The position numbers and the translations under genes are program-made. Shown here in pieces: positions 9,416 to 17,822 of a DNA stretch of 52,186 bases. The stretch is from assembly GCA_021783095.1 (NCBI GenBank), contig JAJXUG010000027.1, positions 1 through 52,186 on the forward strand. Reading direction: 5' to 3'. Source of the stretch: Chloroflexota bacterium (GTDB lineage Bacteria; Chloroflexota; Limnocylindria; Limnocylindrales; CSP1-4). Under the pieces are notes generated by a model that saw only the letters and a list, made by a program, of their open reading frames with translations, was not told the origin of the DNA and did no database searches. The number at the start of each line of letters is the position of its first letter. The first letter of the stretch is position 1.

Positions 9416-10699
9416 GTGTTCGAGGGACTGCTCAACGCGTTCCGGGCGCCGGACCTCCGGCGCCGGATCCTGTTCGTCGCCGGGACCCTCCTGGTCTTCC
9501 GGCTGCTGGCGCACGTCCCCGTGCCCGGCGTCGACAAGACCCAGCTCGGCAACTTCCTCAACAACAACGCGATCTTCGGCCTGCTGGACCTGTTCTCTGG
9601 CGGCGGCCTGACCAACTTCTCGGTCGTGGCCCTCGGCGTGAACCCGTACATCAACGCGTCGATCATCATGCAGTTGATGACCGGCGTGGTCCCCTCGCTG
9701 CAGGCCCTGCAGCGCGAGGGCGAATACGGCCGGACGAAGATCAACCAGTACACCCGCTACCTGTCGGTGCCGATGTCGCTCCTGCAGGCGTACGGCTTCC
9801 TCGCGCTGCTCAACAGCAGCTCACAGGGCGCGCTCAAGACACCGTTCGACCTGGGCAGCTGGGAGACAGCGACCCAGATCATCACCCTCACCGCGGGCTC
9901 GGTCGCCCTCATGTGGCTGGGGGAGCTGATCACCGAGAAGGGGATCGGCAACGGCGTCTCGTTCATCATCTTCGCGGGCATCGTGAGCCGCGTGCCCGGC
10001 TCGCTGGGCACCTTCCTCCAGAGCTTCGACATCACGCAGTTCATCCTGCTCGGGATCATGGCGGTCGCTGCGATCGCGGTGATCATCTACATCCAGGAGG
10101 GCCAGCGGCGGATCCCCATCCAATACGCATCGCGCGTGCGGGGCCGGCGCATGTACCAGGGGGGCCAGACGTTCCTGCCCCTGCGCGTCAACCAGGCCGG
10201 CGTCATCCCGATCATCTTCGCGGTGAGCATCCTGCTGTTCCCGGTCCAGATCGCGAACTACTTCGTGAACTCGCCGGGCCTGTTCGGGGACCTCGCAAAG
10301 GGGGTCGTGTCGTGGCTGTCCCGCGGGTCCTGGGTGTACGTCGCCCTCTACTTCCTGCTGACCGTCGGCTTCACGTACTTCTACACGGCGTTCACGTTCA
10401 AACCGGACGAGACCGCTGAGGAGCTGCGCAAGAACGGCGGCTTCATTCCCGGCATCCGGCCGGGGCGTCCCACGCAGGACTACCTGGCTCGGATCGTGAC
10501 GCGGATCACCGTCGCCGGCGCCCTCTTCCTGGGCATCGTCGCGGCCGCCCCGCCGTTCATCTCCCTGATCCAGCCGTCATTCCAGAACCTGGCGCTGGGT
10601 GGCACGGGCATCCTGATCGTGGTCTCCGTCGTCGTCGAGACGATGAAGCAGCTCGAGGCCCAGCTCCTCATTCGCCAATACGAGGGCTTTATCCGGTGA
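9416..10699 (+). CDS. secY: Preprotein translocase subunit SecY
   Basis: SecY is the channel of the Sec translocon in the inner membrane. The 427-residue protein shows ten hydrophobic segments; the first begins near RILFVAGTLLVFRLLAHVPVPG. The plug-region signature GGGLTNFSVVALGVNPYINASIIMQL, the YYTAFTFKPDETAEELRKNGGFIPGIRPG cytoplasmic loop and the QYEGFI end are all conserved. It starts with GTG at 9416. The stop overlaps adk. secY within the spc operon is the standard position. Confidence 0.98.
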   Translation: MFEGLLNAFRAPDLRRRILFVAGTLLVFRLLAHVPVPGVDKTQLGNFLNNNAIFGLLDLFSGGGLTNFSVVALGVNPYINASIIMQLMTGVVPSLQALQREGEYGRTKINQYTRYLSVPMSLLQAYGFLALLNSSSQGALKTPFDLGSWETATQIITLTAGSVALMWLGELITEKGIGNGVSFIIFAGIVSRVPGSLGTFLQSFDITQFILLGIMAVAAIAVIIYIQEGQRRIPIQYASRVRGRRMYQGGQTFLPLRVNQAGVIPIIFAVSILLFPVQIANYFVNSPGLFGDLAKGVVSWLSRGSWVYVALYFLLTVGFTYFYTAFTFKPDETAEELRKNGGFIPGIRPGRPTQDYLARIVTRITVAGALFLGIVAAAPPFISLIQPSFQNLALGGTGILIVVSVVVETMKQLEAQLLIRQYEGFIR

Positions 10700-11364
10700 A
10701 GGTGGTCGTCCTCCTCGGCGCCCCAGGCGCAGGGAAGGGCACCCAGGCTCCCTTGCTCGCGGCGCGCCTCGGGATCCCGGTCGTGGCGACCGGCGACCTG
10801 TTCCGCGCCGCGGTGCGCGACGGGACGGCACTGGGGCTTGAGGCGCGTCGCTACATGGACGCGGGGCAGCTCGTCCCGGACGAGATCACCATCAGGCTCC
10901 TGCTCGAGCGCCTCGCCCGGCCCGATGCCGGTGACGGCGTGATCCTCGACGGGTTTCCGCGGACGGCGGTGCAGGCGGCGGCGCTCGACACGGCGCTGGC
11001 CGCCCGGGACACGAGCGTCGCGGCGGCCGTCCTCGTCGACGTCCCCGCCGACGAGCTCATCCGCCGCATGTCCGGCCGCTGGGTCTGCCGGGGGGCCGGC
11101 CACCCGTACCACGAGGTGTCCAGCCCGCCCCGGACGCCTGGCGTCTGCGACATCGACGGGTCCGAGCTGTACCAGCGCGCCGACGACCAGCCCGCGACGA
11201 TCCGGGCGCGCATGGACCAGCAGCTCGGCGCGCTCGGCCAGGTCATCGAGCACTACCGCACGTCGGGCGTGCTGCGGACCGTGGACGGGCTCCAGTCCAT
11301 CGAGGCGGTTGCCGGCGCCATCGACGCTGCGCTCGCCGAGGCCGGCGTCGCCGCAGCCGGCTGA
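10696..11364 (+). CDS. adk: Adenylate kinase
   Basis: Catalyses ATP + AMP to 2 ADP in the cytoplasm. The P-loop GAPGAGKGT is at residues 8-16, the AMP-binding ATGDLFR follows at 31-37, and DGFPRT is at 85-90. The LID domain holds Cys131, Cys151 and Asp154. The position of the second zinc ligand (a Cys in the C-x2-C form) is Ala134, with His136 close by, so a C-H-C-D zinc site is possible but unproven. 222 residues, GTG start overlapping the secY stop; TGATG joins it to map. Confidence 0.96.
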   Translation: MKVVVLLGAPGAGKGTQAPLLAARLGIPVVATGDLFRAAVRDGTALGLEARRYMDAGQLVPDEITIRLLLERLARPDAGDGVILDGFPRTAVQAAALDTALAARDTSVAAAVLVDVPADELIRRMSGRWVCRGAGHPYHEVSSPPRTPGVCDIDGSELYQRADDQPATIRARMDQQLGALGQVIEHYRTSGVLRTVDGLQSIEAVAGAIDAALAEAGVAAAG

Positions 11365-12161
11365 TGGAGATCACCCGCAAGTCCGCCGCGGAGATCGCCA
11401 AGATGCGGTCTGCGGGTCGCATCGTGGCCGAGGTCCTCGCCCTCGTCGAGGAGGCCCTCGTCCCGGGCATCTCGACGGCGGAGATCGACCGCATGGCCGA
11501 GCGCCACATCCGCGCGGCGGGCGGGATCCCGTCGTTCCTCGGCTACCTCGGGGGACGGCGCTACGACGCCTCGCACCCGCATGCGTACAAGGCCACCACC
11601 TGCATCTCGATCGACCACGAGATCGTGCACGGCATCCCCGGCAATCGCGAGATCAAGCGCGGCGCCGTGGTGTCGGTGGACGTCGGGGCGATCTACGACG
11701 GGTGGAACGGCGACGGCGCGCGCACGTTCATCTGCGGCGGCCGGGAGTCCGGCACCCCCGCGGCGATCACCCTGGTGGACACCACGCGGCTCGCGCTGAT
11801 GGCCGGGATCGCGGCGTCCCAGCCGGGCAACCGGGTGGGCGACATCGGCGCGGCGGTCGAGGCGATCGGCTCGGAGGCCGGCCTCGGGATCGTCCGCGGC
11901 TACGGCGGGCACGGCATCGGCCAGCTGATGCACGAGGACCCGTCGGTGCTCAACTTCGAGACCGACTACCCGGATGCGCGGGTTCGGCTCGAGCCGGGCA
12001 TCTGCCTCGCCATCGAGCCCATGTTCATGACCGGCGGCGAGAAGACCCGGACGCTGAAGGACGGCTGGACGGTGGTGACCGCGGACCACTCGCTGGCGGC
12101 CCACTTCGAGCACACCATCACCATCACGGCCGACGGCCCCGAGATCTTGACGAAGGTCTAG
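11364..12161 (+). CDS. map: Methionine aminopeptidase, type I
   Basis: Removes the N-terminal Met from nascent proteins. The 265-residue protein has the pita-bread metal ligands in order: the IDHEIVHGIP histidine, the DVGAIYDGWNGDGART aspartates, GYGGHGIGQLMHEDP histidine, and the IEPMF glutamate. A second Glu ligand is expected near the C-terminal end. The secY-adk-map-infA order is common in Gram-positive bacteria and Chloroflexota. The ATG overlaps the adk stop (TGATG). Confidence 0.97.
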   Translation: MEITRKSAAEIAKMRSAGRIVAEVLALVEEALVPGISTAEIDRMAERHIRAAGGIPSFLGYLGGRRYDASHPHAYKATTCISIDHEIVHGIPGNREIKRGAVVSVDVGAIYDGWNGDGARTFICGGRESGTPAAITLVDTTRLALMAGIAASQPGNRVGDIGAAVEAIGSEAGLGIVRGYGGHGIGQLMHEDPSVLNFETDYPDARVRLEPGICLAIEPMFMTGGEKTRTLKDGWTVVTADHSLAAHFEHTITITADGPEILTKV

Positions 12162-12169
12162 TGCCGGTG

Positions 12170-12198
12170 TTGTCGGATCGTGGTGGGTTTGATATCCT
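12170..12198 (+). promoter_or_regulatory. Candidate sigma-A promoter for infA-rpoA block
   Basis: A TTGTCG hexamer at 12170-12175 is followed after exactly 17 nt by TATCCT at 12193-12198, in the 99-nt gap between map and infA, the only sizeable gap inside the superoperon. Transcription would start near 12205 and give a leader of about 55 nt. This would allow extra expression of infA, rpmJ, rpsM-K-D and rpoA. Confidence 0.6.
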
Positions 12199-12210
12199 CA
12201 CCGTTCGTGT

Positions 12211-12230
12211 GTCGGCCCGGTTGGGCCGGC
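12211..12230 (+). promoter_or_regulatory. Hairpin in the infA leader
   Basis: GTCGGCCC (12211-12218) can pair with GGGCCGGC (12223-12230) across a GGTT loop, with one G-U pair. It lies just downstream of the predicted start of transcription and has no T-run, so it may be an RNA-stabilising or regulatory stem rather than a terminator. About 20 nt separate it from a gggag ribosome binding site. Confidence 0.4.
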
Positions 12231-12260
12231 ACTCGTGCTGAATAGGACACGGGAGCTAGC

Positions 12261-12479
12261 TTGGCGAAGAAGGACGCGATCGAAGTCGAAGGAACCGTGC
12301 TGGAACCACTGCCGAACACCATGTTCGCGGTGGAGCTCGAGAACGGCCATCGCGTCCTCGCGCACATTAGCGGCAAGCTCCGGATGAACTTCATCCGGAT
12401 CCTGCCAGGTGACCGGGTCCGCGTAGAGCTCTCCCCGTACGACCTCACCCGGGGTCGGATCACCTACCGACTGAAGTAA
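12261..12479 (+). CDS. infA: Translation initiation factor IF-1
   Basis: IF-1 blocks the A site during initiation. The 72-residue OB-fold protein is complete: [44 protein letters not shown] and [13 protein letters not shown] are all family motifs. It begins with TTG at 12261, preceded by gggag; no ATG in frame fits the family N-terminus. The first gene after the candidate internal promoter. Confidence 0.97.
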   Translation: MAKKDAIEVEGTVLEPLPNTMFAVELENGHRVLAHISGKLRMNFIRILPGDRVRVELSPYDLTRGRITYRLK

Positions 12480-12491
12480 TCGAGGATCCTG

Positions 12492-12605
12492 GTGAAGGTC
12501 AGAGCGTCAGTCAAGACGCGTTGCGACAACTGCAAGATCATCCGGCGCCACGGCACCGTGATGGTGATCTGCGCGAATCCCAAGCACAAGCAGCGGCAGG
12601 GCTGA
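12492..12605 (+). CDS. rpmJ: 50S ribosomal protein L36
   Basis: The sequence encodes 37 residues, starting with [22 protein letters not shown], then a [13 protein letters not shown] end. Cys11, Cys14, Cys27 and His32 form the zinc site of the zinc-type L36 family. A gaggatcc-like ribosome binding site lies 12 nt after infA. rpsM begins 5 nt after the stop, as in the canonical infA-rpmJ-rpsM order. Confidence 0.96.
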   Translation: MKVRASVKTRCDNCKIIRRHGTVMVICANPKHKQRQG

Positions 12606-12610
12606 CGCGA

Positions 12611-12988
<378 letters not shown>

Positions 12989-13005
12989 CGAGGAACCGCT
13001 AAGGC

Positions 13006-13401
13006 ATGGCCGATCGAAAGCGCGCCGTCAAGCAGCGGCGCCGGGAGCGAAAGAACGTCCCCCAGGGACACGTCCACATCCTGGCGAGCTTCAACAACAC
13101 GATCGTGACGATCACCGATCAGACCGGTGCGGTCATCTCGTGGGGTTCTGCTGGCATCGCCGGGTTCAAGGGCTCCCGGAAGAGCACGCCCTATGCCGCC
13201 GCGCTTGCCGCTGACGGGGCCGCTCGCCGCGCCATGGAGCACGGCATGCGCCAGGTCGAGGTCTACGTGAAGGGCCCCGGCGCCGGTCGCGAGCAGGCGA
13301 TCCGCTCACTCCAGGCCGCCGGCCTCGAGGTGAGCGCCATCACCGACGTCACGCCCATCCCTCACAACGGATGCCGCCCGCCCAAGCGGCGCCGCGTCTG
13401 A
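13006..13401 (+). CDS. rpsK: 30S ribosomal protein S11
   Basis: S11 is a platform protein near the mRNA exit. The 131-residue product has [40 protein letters not shown] and the end [18 protein letters not shown], all diagnostic. The asparagine in PHNGCRP is the site that can form isoaspartate in E. coli S11. A gaggaacc ribosome binding site precedes the ATG. Confidence 0.98.
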   Translation: MADRKRAVKQRRRERKNVPQGHVHILASFNNTIVTITDQTGAVISWGSAGIAGFKGSRKSTPYAAALAADGAARRAMEHGMRQVEVYVKGPGAGREQAIRSLQAAGLEVSAITDVTPIPHNGCRPPKRRRV

Positions 13402-13414
13402 GCCCAGGTAGGTC

Positions 13415-14041
13415 ATGGCCCGTTACACAGATGCCGTTTGTCGGCTGTGCCGCCGAGAGGGACTCAAGCTGTTCCTCAAGGGTGGCCGCTGCTACACCAA
13501 GAAGTGCTCGTTCGAGCGCCGTCCCACGCCTCCCGGCCAGCACGGCGTCCGCCGTCGCAAGGTGGGCGACTACGGGCTCCAGCTGCGCGAGAAGCAGAAG
13601 GTCCGCCGCGTCTATGGCGTCCTCGAGAAGCAGTTCCGCAACTACTTCATCGAGGCCACGCACCACTCCGGCGTGACTGGCGAGGCGCTGCTCCGCTCGC
13701 TTGAGCTACGCCTCGACAACGTCGTGTTCCGTCTCGGCTTCGCGCCCTCGCGCGCTGCCGCTCGCCAGATGGTCGCCCACGGCCACTTCGCCGTGAACGG
13801 CACGCCGACCAACATCCCGTCCTACCGGCTCAAGGTGGGCGACAGGGTCGAGGTTCGCGAGTCCCACCGCGAGCGCGAGCTGTTCAAGACAGTCAAGGAA
13901 ACCCTTCGGTCGCACCAGGCGCCGGATTGGCTGAGCCTCGACGCGGCGAAGTTCGCCGGGTCCGTCATTGCGCTCCCGCGCCGCGACCAGATGCCGCCCG
14001 AGTTCAACGAGCAGCTCGTGGTCGAGTACTACTCGAGGTAG
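13415..14041 (+). CDS. rpsD: 30S ribosomal protein S4, zinc-binding type
   Basis: S4 nucleates 30S assembly and is the translational repressor of the alpha operon in E. coli. The 208-residue product carries a zinc-type N-terminus with Cys9, Cys12, Cys26 and Cys31. An S4 RNA-binding domain follows (RLDNVVFRLGFAPSRAAARQMVAHGHFAVNG), then the family end in VVEYYSR. The rpsM-rpsK-rpsD-rpoA-rplQ order is intact. Confidence 0.98.
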   Translation: MARYTDAVCRLCRREGLKLFLKGGRCYTKKCSFERRPTPPGQHGVRRRKVGDYGLQLREKQKVRRVYGVLEKQFRNYFIEATHHSGVTGEALLRSLELRLDNVVFRLGFAPSRAAARQMVAHGHFAVNGTPTNIPSYRLKVGDRVEVRESHRERELFKTVKETLRSHQAPDWLSLDAAKFAGSVIALPRRDQMPPEFNEQLVVEYYSR

Positions 14042-14050
14042 CCGCCCTCC

Positions 14051-15043
14051 ATGATTGAACTCGAGACCCCGCAGATCGAGCCCATCGCGGAAGCCGGCAC
14101 GTATGCCAAGTACGAGGCCGGTCCGCTCCAGGCGGGCTACGGCGTCACGCTGGGCAACGCGCTCCGGCGGGTGCTCCTGTCGTCCCTCGAAGGGGCGGCG
14201 GTGACCTCCATCCAGATCCGCGACGTGTACCAGGAGTTCTCGACGATCCCCGGCGTCAAGGAAGACGTCACCCAGATCGTCTTGAACGTCAAGAAGCTCC
14301 GCCTCAAGAGCTTCGCCGCGCACCCGGTCCAGCTGCGCCTGCTCAAGAGCGGCGCCGGCCCCGTGGTCGCGGCGGACATCGCCGAGTCCGCAGACGTGGA
14401 GATCGTCAACCCCGAGCTGGTCCTCATGACCATCGACTCGGACGACACGACGATCGAGATGGACCTCACCGTCGAGCGCGGCGTCGGCTACCTGGCCGCC
14501 GAGCGTTCCGAGGCGCTGCCCATCGGCGTGATCGCGGTCGACGCGATCTTCACCCCGGTCCGCAAGGTCAACTACTGGGTGGAGAGCACCCGCGTTGGCC
14601 AGATGACCAACTTCGACAAGCTCACGATCGAGATCGAGACCGACGGCACGATCACGCCGGAGGAGGCGCTCTCGCGCTCCGCCGACATCCTCGTCCGCCA
14701 GTTCCAGCCGTTCGTGACCGTCGGCGTCCAGGCGGCCCCCGCAGACCGCGTGACCCCCGGCGTTCCCCAGCTCCCCTCGAACATGCTCGACATGCCGATC
14801 GAGGAGCTCGACCTGCCGATGCGGGCCTACAACTCGCTGAAGCGCAACAACATCGTGAAGGTCGGCCAGCTGCTGCAGCTCAAGGACGACGATCTCCTCC
14901 GCATGCGCAACTTCGGCAAGAAGTCGCTGGACGAGATGAAGGAGCGCCTGCGAATGCGCGGCTTCATCCTCCCGGAGAGCGAGTCGGACGGCGCCTTCGA
15001 TGAGGACGGCGACGAGGTCTTCGACGCCGACGAGGAGGCCTGA
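14051..15043 (+). CDS. rpoA: RNA polymerase alpha subunit
   Basis: The alpha subunit assembles RNA polymerase and contacts activators and UP elements. The N-terminal domain has GYGVTLGNALRRVLLSSLEG (about residues 31-50) and the C-terminal domain has the two-helix DNA-binding unit with NSLKRNNI and the DDLLRMRNFGKKSLDEMKERL motif. The 330-residue protein ends in a short acidic tail (DEDGDEVFDADEEA). rplQ follows after 3 nt. Confidence 0.98.
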   Translation: MIELETPQIEPIAEAGTYAKYEAGPLQAGYGVTLGNALRRVLLSSLEGAAVTSIQIRDVYQEFSTIPGVKEDVTQIVLNVKKLRLKSFAAHPVQLRLLKSGAGPVVAADIAESADVEIVNPELVLMTIDSDDTTIEMDLTVERGVGYLAAERSEALPIGVIAVDAIFTPVRKVNYWVESTRVGQMTNFDKLTIEIETDGTITPEEALSRSADILVRQFQPFVTVGVQAAPADRVTPGVPQLPSNMLDMPIEELDLPMRAYNSLKRNNIVKVGQLLQLKDDDLLRMRNFGKKSLDEMKERLRMRGFILPESESDGAFDEDGDEVFDADEEA

Positions 15044-15046
15044 GCC

Positions 15047-15403
15047 ATGTCGTCCCACCGAGTCGACGGGCGCAAGCTCTCGCGCAAGCAGGGTCCGCGC
15101 CTCGCGCTGTACAAGAACCTGACGGTCTCGGTCCTCCGCTACGAGCGGGTGCAGACCACCGAGGCCAAGGGCAAGGAGATCCAGGGCCGAGTCGAGCGCA
15201 TGATCACGCTCGCCAAGCGCGGTGACCTGGCCGCCCGCCGGACGGTCGTCTCGGAGTTCCCGAACGAGCCGCTCGTCGTGACCAAGCTGTTCGACGTGAT
15301 CGCCCCCAAGTACGCCGATCGCACCTCCGGGTACACCCGGCTTGTGCACATCGGCATGCGCAAGGGTGACGCCGCCGAGATCGTCCAGATCGAACTGGTC
15401 TGA
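15047..15403 (+). CDS. rplQ: 50S ribosomal protein L17
   Basis: L17 lies near the tunnel exit. The 118-residue product matches the bacterial form: GRKLSRKQGPRLALYKNL, TVSVLRYERVQTTEAKGKEI and the YTRLVHIGMRKGDAAEIVQIELV end. The ATG follows a gaggcctgagcc context just after rpoA. A 35-nt gap with a gagagga ribosome binding site leads to truA. Confidence 0.98.
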   Translation: MSSHRVDGRKLSRKQGPRLALYKNLTVSVLRYERVQTTEAKGKEIQGRVERMITLAKRGDLAARRTVVSEFPNEPLVVTKLFDVIAPKYADRTSGYTRLVHIGMRKGDAAEIVQIELV

Positions 15404-15438
15404 GACGGTCCGGCCCACGAGTTCGAGAGGACTCGGCC

Positions 15439-16200
15439 GTGCGCTACCGCGCCCGGTGTGAATACGACGGAACGGACTTCGCCGGGTTTCAGCTCCAACT
15501 GAACGCCCGGACGGTCCAGGGAGAGCTCGAGGCCGCGCTGGCCCGCCTCAACCGAGGCGAGCGGGTCGTGGTCGACGGGGCGGGGCGCACGGACGCCGGG
15601 GTCCACGCCACCGGGCAGGTGATTGGCTTCACCTACACCGGCAGCGTGCCGGGTCGGGAGCTCCAGCGGGCGGTGAACGCCCTGCTCCCGCGGGATGTCG
15701 CGATCCGCGACCTCCGGCGGGCCCCAGACGGGTTCCACCCACGCTATGCGGCGCGGTATCGGGAGTACCGCTACACCGTTTGGAACGGGCCGCGCAGCCC
15801 ACTCCGCGAGCGGACCGCGCTCGGGGTGCGGGCCCCGCTGGACGTCGCCGCGATGGCGAGCGCCGGGTTGGTCTTCGTGGGCCGACACGACCTCTCGTCG
15901 TTCGGGGGCGTGGACGACCGGTCCCCGGTCCGCACCGTAAGCGCGGTGCGGGTCCGGAGGGAGGGCCGCCTGGTGACGATCGACGTCCGGGCGCAGGCCT
16001 TCCTCCGGGGGCAGGTGCGGCGAATGGTCGCCGCCCTGCTGGAGGTCGGTCACGGCAAGATGGACGAAGCGGGGCTCGCGGCGGCGATGATCGCCAGGGA
16101 GCCGGCCCTCAACGGGGCAGCCGCCCCCGCAAAGGGGCTCTGCCTCAGGCACGTCGCCTTGGGGCGGCGGCCGATGGACGACAAGGAAGACGAGGAATGA
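15439..16200 (+). CDS. truA: tRNA pseudouridine(38-40) synthase
   Basis: Converts uridines 38-40 in the tRNA anticodon arm to pseudouridine. The catalytic aspartate is Asp52 in [15 protein letters not shown]. The [10 protein letters not shown] start and the C-terminal [20 protein letters not shown] segment fit the family. 253 residues, GTG start preceded by gagagga. It lies between rplQ and rplM, a frequent arrangement in Gram-positive bacteria and Chloroflexota. ATGA links it to rplM. Confidence 0.96.
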   Translation: MRYRARCEYDGTDFAGFQLQLNARTVQGELEAALARLNRGERVVVDGAGRTDAGVHATGQVIGFTYTGSVPGRELQRAVNALLPRDVAIRDLRRAPDGFHPRYAARYREYRYTVWNGPRSPLRERTALGVRAPLDVAAMASAGLVFVGRHDLSSFGGVDDRSPVRTVSAVRVRREGRLVTIDVRAQAFLRGQVRRMVAALLEVGHGKMDEAGLAAAMIAREPALNGAAAPAKGLCLRHVALGRRPMDDKEDEE

Positions 16201-16628
16201 GCGCGAAGACCTATACGCCTCGAGAGAGCGAGATCGAGCGACGCTGGTACGTCGTCGACGCGACGGACGAGACGCTCGGCCGCCTCGCGACGCGGATCGC
16301 GCGCGTCCTGGAGGGCAAGAACAAGCCCGGGTACGCCCCGCACATGGACACGGGCGACCACGTCATCGTCCTGAACGCGGGCAAGATCACGGTGACCAGC
16401 GACAAGCTGACGTCCAAGATCTACTTCCGCCACAGCGGCTACCCCCAGGGCTTCAAGGAGGAGACGCTCGGTCACCTGCTTGCCCGTCGGCCGGAGGAGC
16501 CCATCCGCCGCGCCGTCAAGGGGATGCTCCCGCACAACCGCCTTGGTGCCCAGATGCTTCGGAAGCTGAAGGTCTATGCGGGTTCTGACCACCCGCACCA
16601 GGCCCAGAAGCCCGAGCCGCTCGCCTGA
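16197..16628 (+). CDS. rplM: 50S ribosomal protein L13
   Basis: L13 is an early 50S assembly protein. The ATG at 16197 overlaps the truA stop and gives a 143-residue product. Motifs: [39 protein letters not shown] and the [10 protein letters not shown] stretch, then [22 protein letters not shown]. In-frame codons further upstream are inside truA and rejected. Paired with rpsI, as in almost all bacteria. Confidence 0.97.
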   Translation: MSAKTYTPRESEIERRWYVVDATDETLGRLATRIARVLEGKNKPGYAPHMDTGDHVIVLNAGKITVTSDKLTSKIYFRHSGYPQGFKEETLGHLLARRPEEPIRRAVKGMLPHNRLGAQMLRKLKVYAGSDHPHQAQKPEPLA

Positions 16629-16640
16629 CGAGGAGCCCTG

Positions 16641-17039
16641 ATGTCGACGCCTGCGTTCTATTGGGGCACCGGCCGCCGCAAGACCGCGGTTGCCCGGGTC
16701 CGCCTCATCCCCGGTGAGGGGTCCATGGTGATCAACGGCCGCACGCCCGAAGAGCACTTCGGTGGCGTGCTGGCCGAGTCCCAGCTGTTCCTGCCGTTCC
16801 GGGTGACCGGGACTGAGGGCCGCTACAACGTCTCGATCAAGGTCGAGGGCGGCGGCGTCACCGGTCAGGCCGGCGCGATCCGCCACGGCGTGGCCCGCGC
16901 GCTGCTCCAGTCCGACCCCGAGTCGTTCCGGCTGCCGCTTCGCCAGGCTGGCCTCCTCACCCGCGATCCGCGGATGAAGGAGCGCAAGAAGTACGGCCTC
17001 AAGCGTGCCCGCAAGGCCCCCCAGTACACCAAGCGCTAG
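16641..17039 (+). CDS. rpsI: 30S ribosomal protein S9
   Basis: S9 extends its C-terminal tail to the P-site tRNA. The 132-residue product has the [17 protein letters not shown] start, the [19 protein letters not shown] core and the canonical C terminus ending in QYTKR. The ATG follows gaggagccc. It is the last gene of the superoperon: a strong hairpin begins 22 nt after the stop. Confidence 0.98.
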   Translation: MSTPAFYWGTGRRKTAVARVRLIPGEGSMVINGRTPEEHFGGVLAESQLFLPFRVTGTEGRYNVSIKVEGGGVTGQAGAIRHGVARALLQSDPESFRLPLRQAGLLTRDPRMKERKKYGLKRARKAPQYTKR

Positions 17040-17061
17040 CCTCAGTCCATTCGCCACCACG

Positions 17062-17097
17062 AAGTGCCCGTCCCGGTTCGCCGGGACGGGCACTTCT
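17062..17097 (+). terminator. Strong hairpin closing the ribosomal superoperon
   Basis: A perfect 16-bp stem (GAAGTGCCCGTCCCGG pairs with its reverse complement at 17082-17097) closes on a TTCG tetraloop at 17078-17081, the exceptionally stable C(UUCG)G-like class of RNA loop. It lies 22 nt after rpsI. The sequence after the stem (tccgtctgag) has no T-run, so termination may be of the non-canonical kind, or the hairpin may protect the 3' end of the mRNA. Confidence 0.75.
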
Positions 17098-17115
17098 CCG
17101 TCTGAGCCATACTGC

Positions 17116-17440
17116 GTGCTCCTGGCCGACCCGGTCGCCCCCAGCCTCAACGACCTGGACCCTGAGGCGAGGGCGGCGTTTCTGCGCGACATGGGCAGGC
17201 TCGGCGACGCGATCCTGCCCGCCACGGGAGCGTCGCGCGTCAACGACGAAATCCTCGGGAACACGGAGCCGGGACTCCACGCGCATGTCTTCCCTCGATA
17301 TGCGTCGGAGCCCAACGAAGTTCGGCGGCTGCCGGTGTGGTTCTGCGATTGGGACGGTGCCCCAAGTTCAACCCGAGCGAGCACCGAAGCCTGCAGCTCG
17401 CGATCCGGGCGGCGCTCAACGGCGACTTGGCGGACGGAGA
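17116..17440 (+). pseudogene. HIT-family hydrolase remnant, frameshifted
   Basis: One frame encodes VLLADPVAPSLNDLDPEARAA and onward to NDEILGNTEPGLHAHVFPRY, with the HxH part of the HIT motif. At 17360-17363 the run CCCC is one C short of what is needed: adding one C joins DWDGAP to KFNPSEHRSLQLAIRAAL in the next frame. The N terminus before the VLLADP strand is missing, and no clear stop or C terminus can be assigned after about 17440. HIT proteins are nucleotide hydrolases or transferases. The gap in the C run could also be a sequencing error, but the missing N terminus argues for decay. Confidence 0.7.
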
Positions 17441-17580
17441 GTGGTCAACGTGGCTGGGTGCGGTACCTCGAGTCGCGTTGGACTCAATTCGGGCGGCGCC
17501 CCGCACGGGCGGGACGTCAAACCCGGGGTTCGCGCTCCCGGACACGCGGGCAATGGCCGCTGGTGAGTCTGTCCCGACTC

Positions 17581-17671
17581 GCAGGGTGGGGGCTCGCAGG
17601 GTGGGGGCTCGCAGCGTGGGGGCTCGCAGGGTGGGGGCTCGCAGGGTGGGGGCTCGCCCGGTGGGGGGCTC
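17581..17671. repeat. 15-bp G-rich tandem repeat, six copies
   Basis: Six head-to-tail copies of GCAGGGTGGGGGCTC run from 17581 to 17671. Copies 1, 2, 4 and 5 are identical, copy 3 has one change (gcagcgtgggggctc), and copy 6 has drifted and gained one base. Each unit carries G runs of three and five, so a G-quadruplex on the plus strand is possible. Being 15 bp, the repeat stays open in all frames and creates spurious repetitive ORFs. Confidence 0.9.
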
Positions 17672-17751
17672 GTCGGGGCGGGAGTCGCGACTCGCCGGGT
17701 CTTGCAGCGGGTCGTGGGAGGGGGGACGAGCGCAACGCGCCGGATGGAGCA

Positions 17752-17773
17752 CGTGGCGCGGCCAGGCGCCACG
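17752..17773 (+). promoter_or_regulatory. Hairpin upstream of argF
   Basis: CGTGGCGC at 17752-17759 pairs perfectly with GCGCCACG at 17766-17773 around a GGCCAG loop. It ends 37 nt before the argF -10-like hexamer. It could be an operator, a terminator for upstream transcription, or chance in GC-rich DNA. Confidence 0.35.
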
Positions 17774-17810
17774 GGCGCGCTTCGGCATTTCGCGAGCGGC
17801 GCGAAGGCGG

Positions 17811-17816
17811 TAGGGT
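17811..17816 (+). promoter_or_regulatory. Candidate -10 element of argF (leaderless)
   Basis: TAGGGT at 17811-17816 is followed by 6 nt and then the argF ATG. A start of transcription about 7 nt after the element would fall on the start codon, leaving no room for a ribosome binding site. A weak -35-like TTTCGC lies 17 nt upstream. Confidence 0.45.
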
Positions 17817-17822
17817 GGCGCC

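Larger units (their letters stand above)
17441..17822. other. Gene-poor stretch before argF
   Basis: No coding sequence is supported here on either strand. It holds the end of the HIT remnant's degraded tail, a 15-bp tandem repeat at 17581-17671, an 8-bp hairpin at 17752-17773 and a -10-like hexamer just before argF. Long open frames on both strands reflect the base composition and repeat. Confidence 0.7.

Noticed and set aside
17581..17671. CRISPR array
   Set aside because: Units are contiguous 15-mers with no spacers between them and no cas gene is nearby. The same holds for the CCTGAG tract at 45355-45378.
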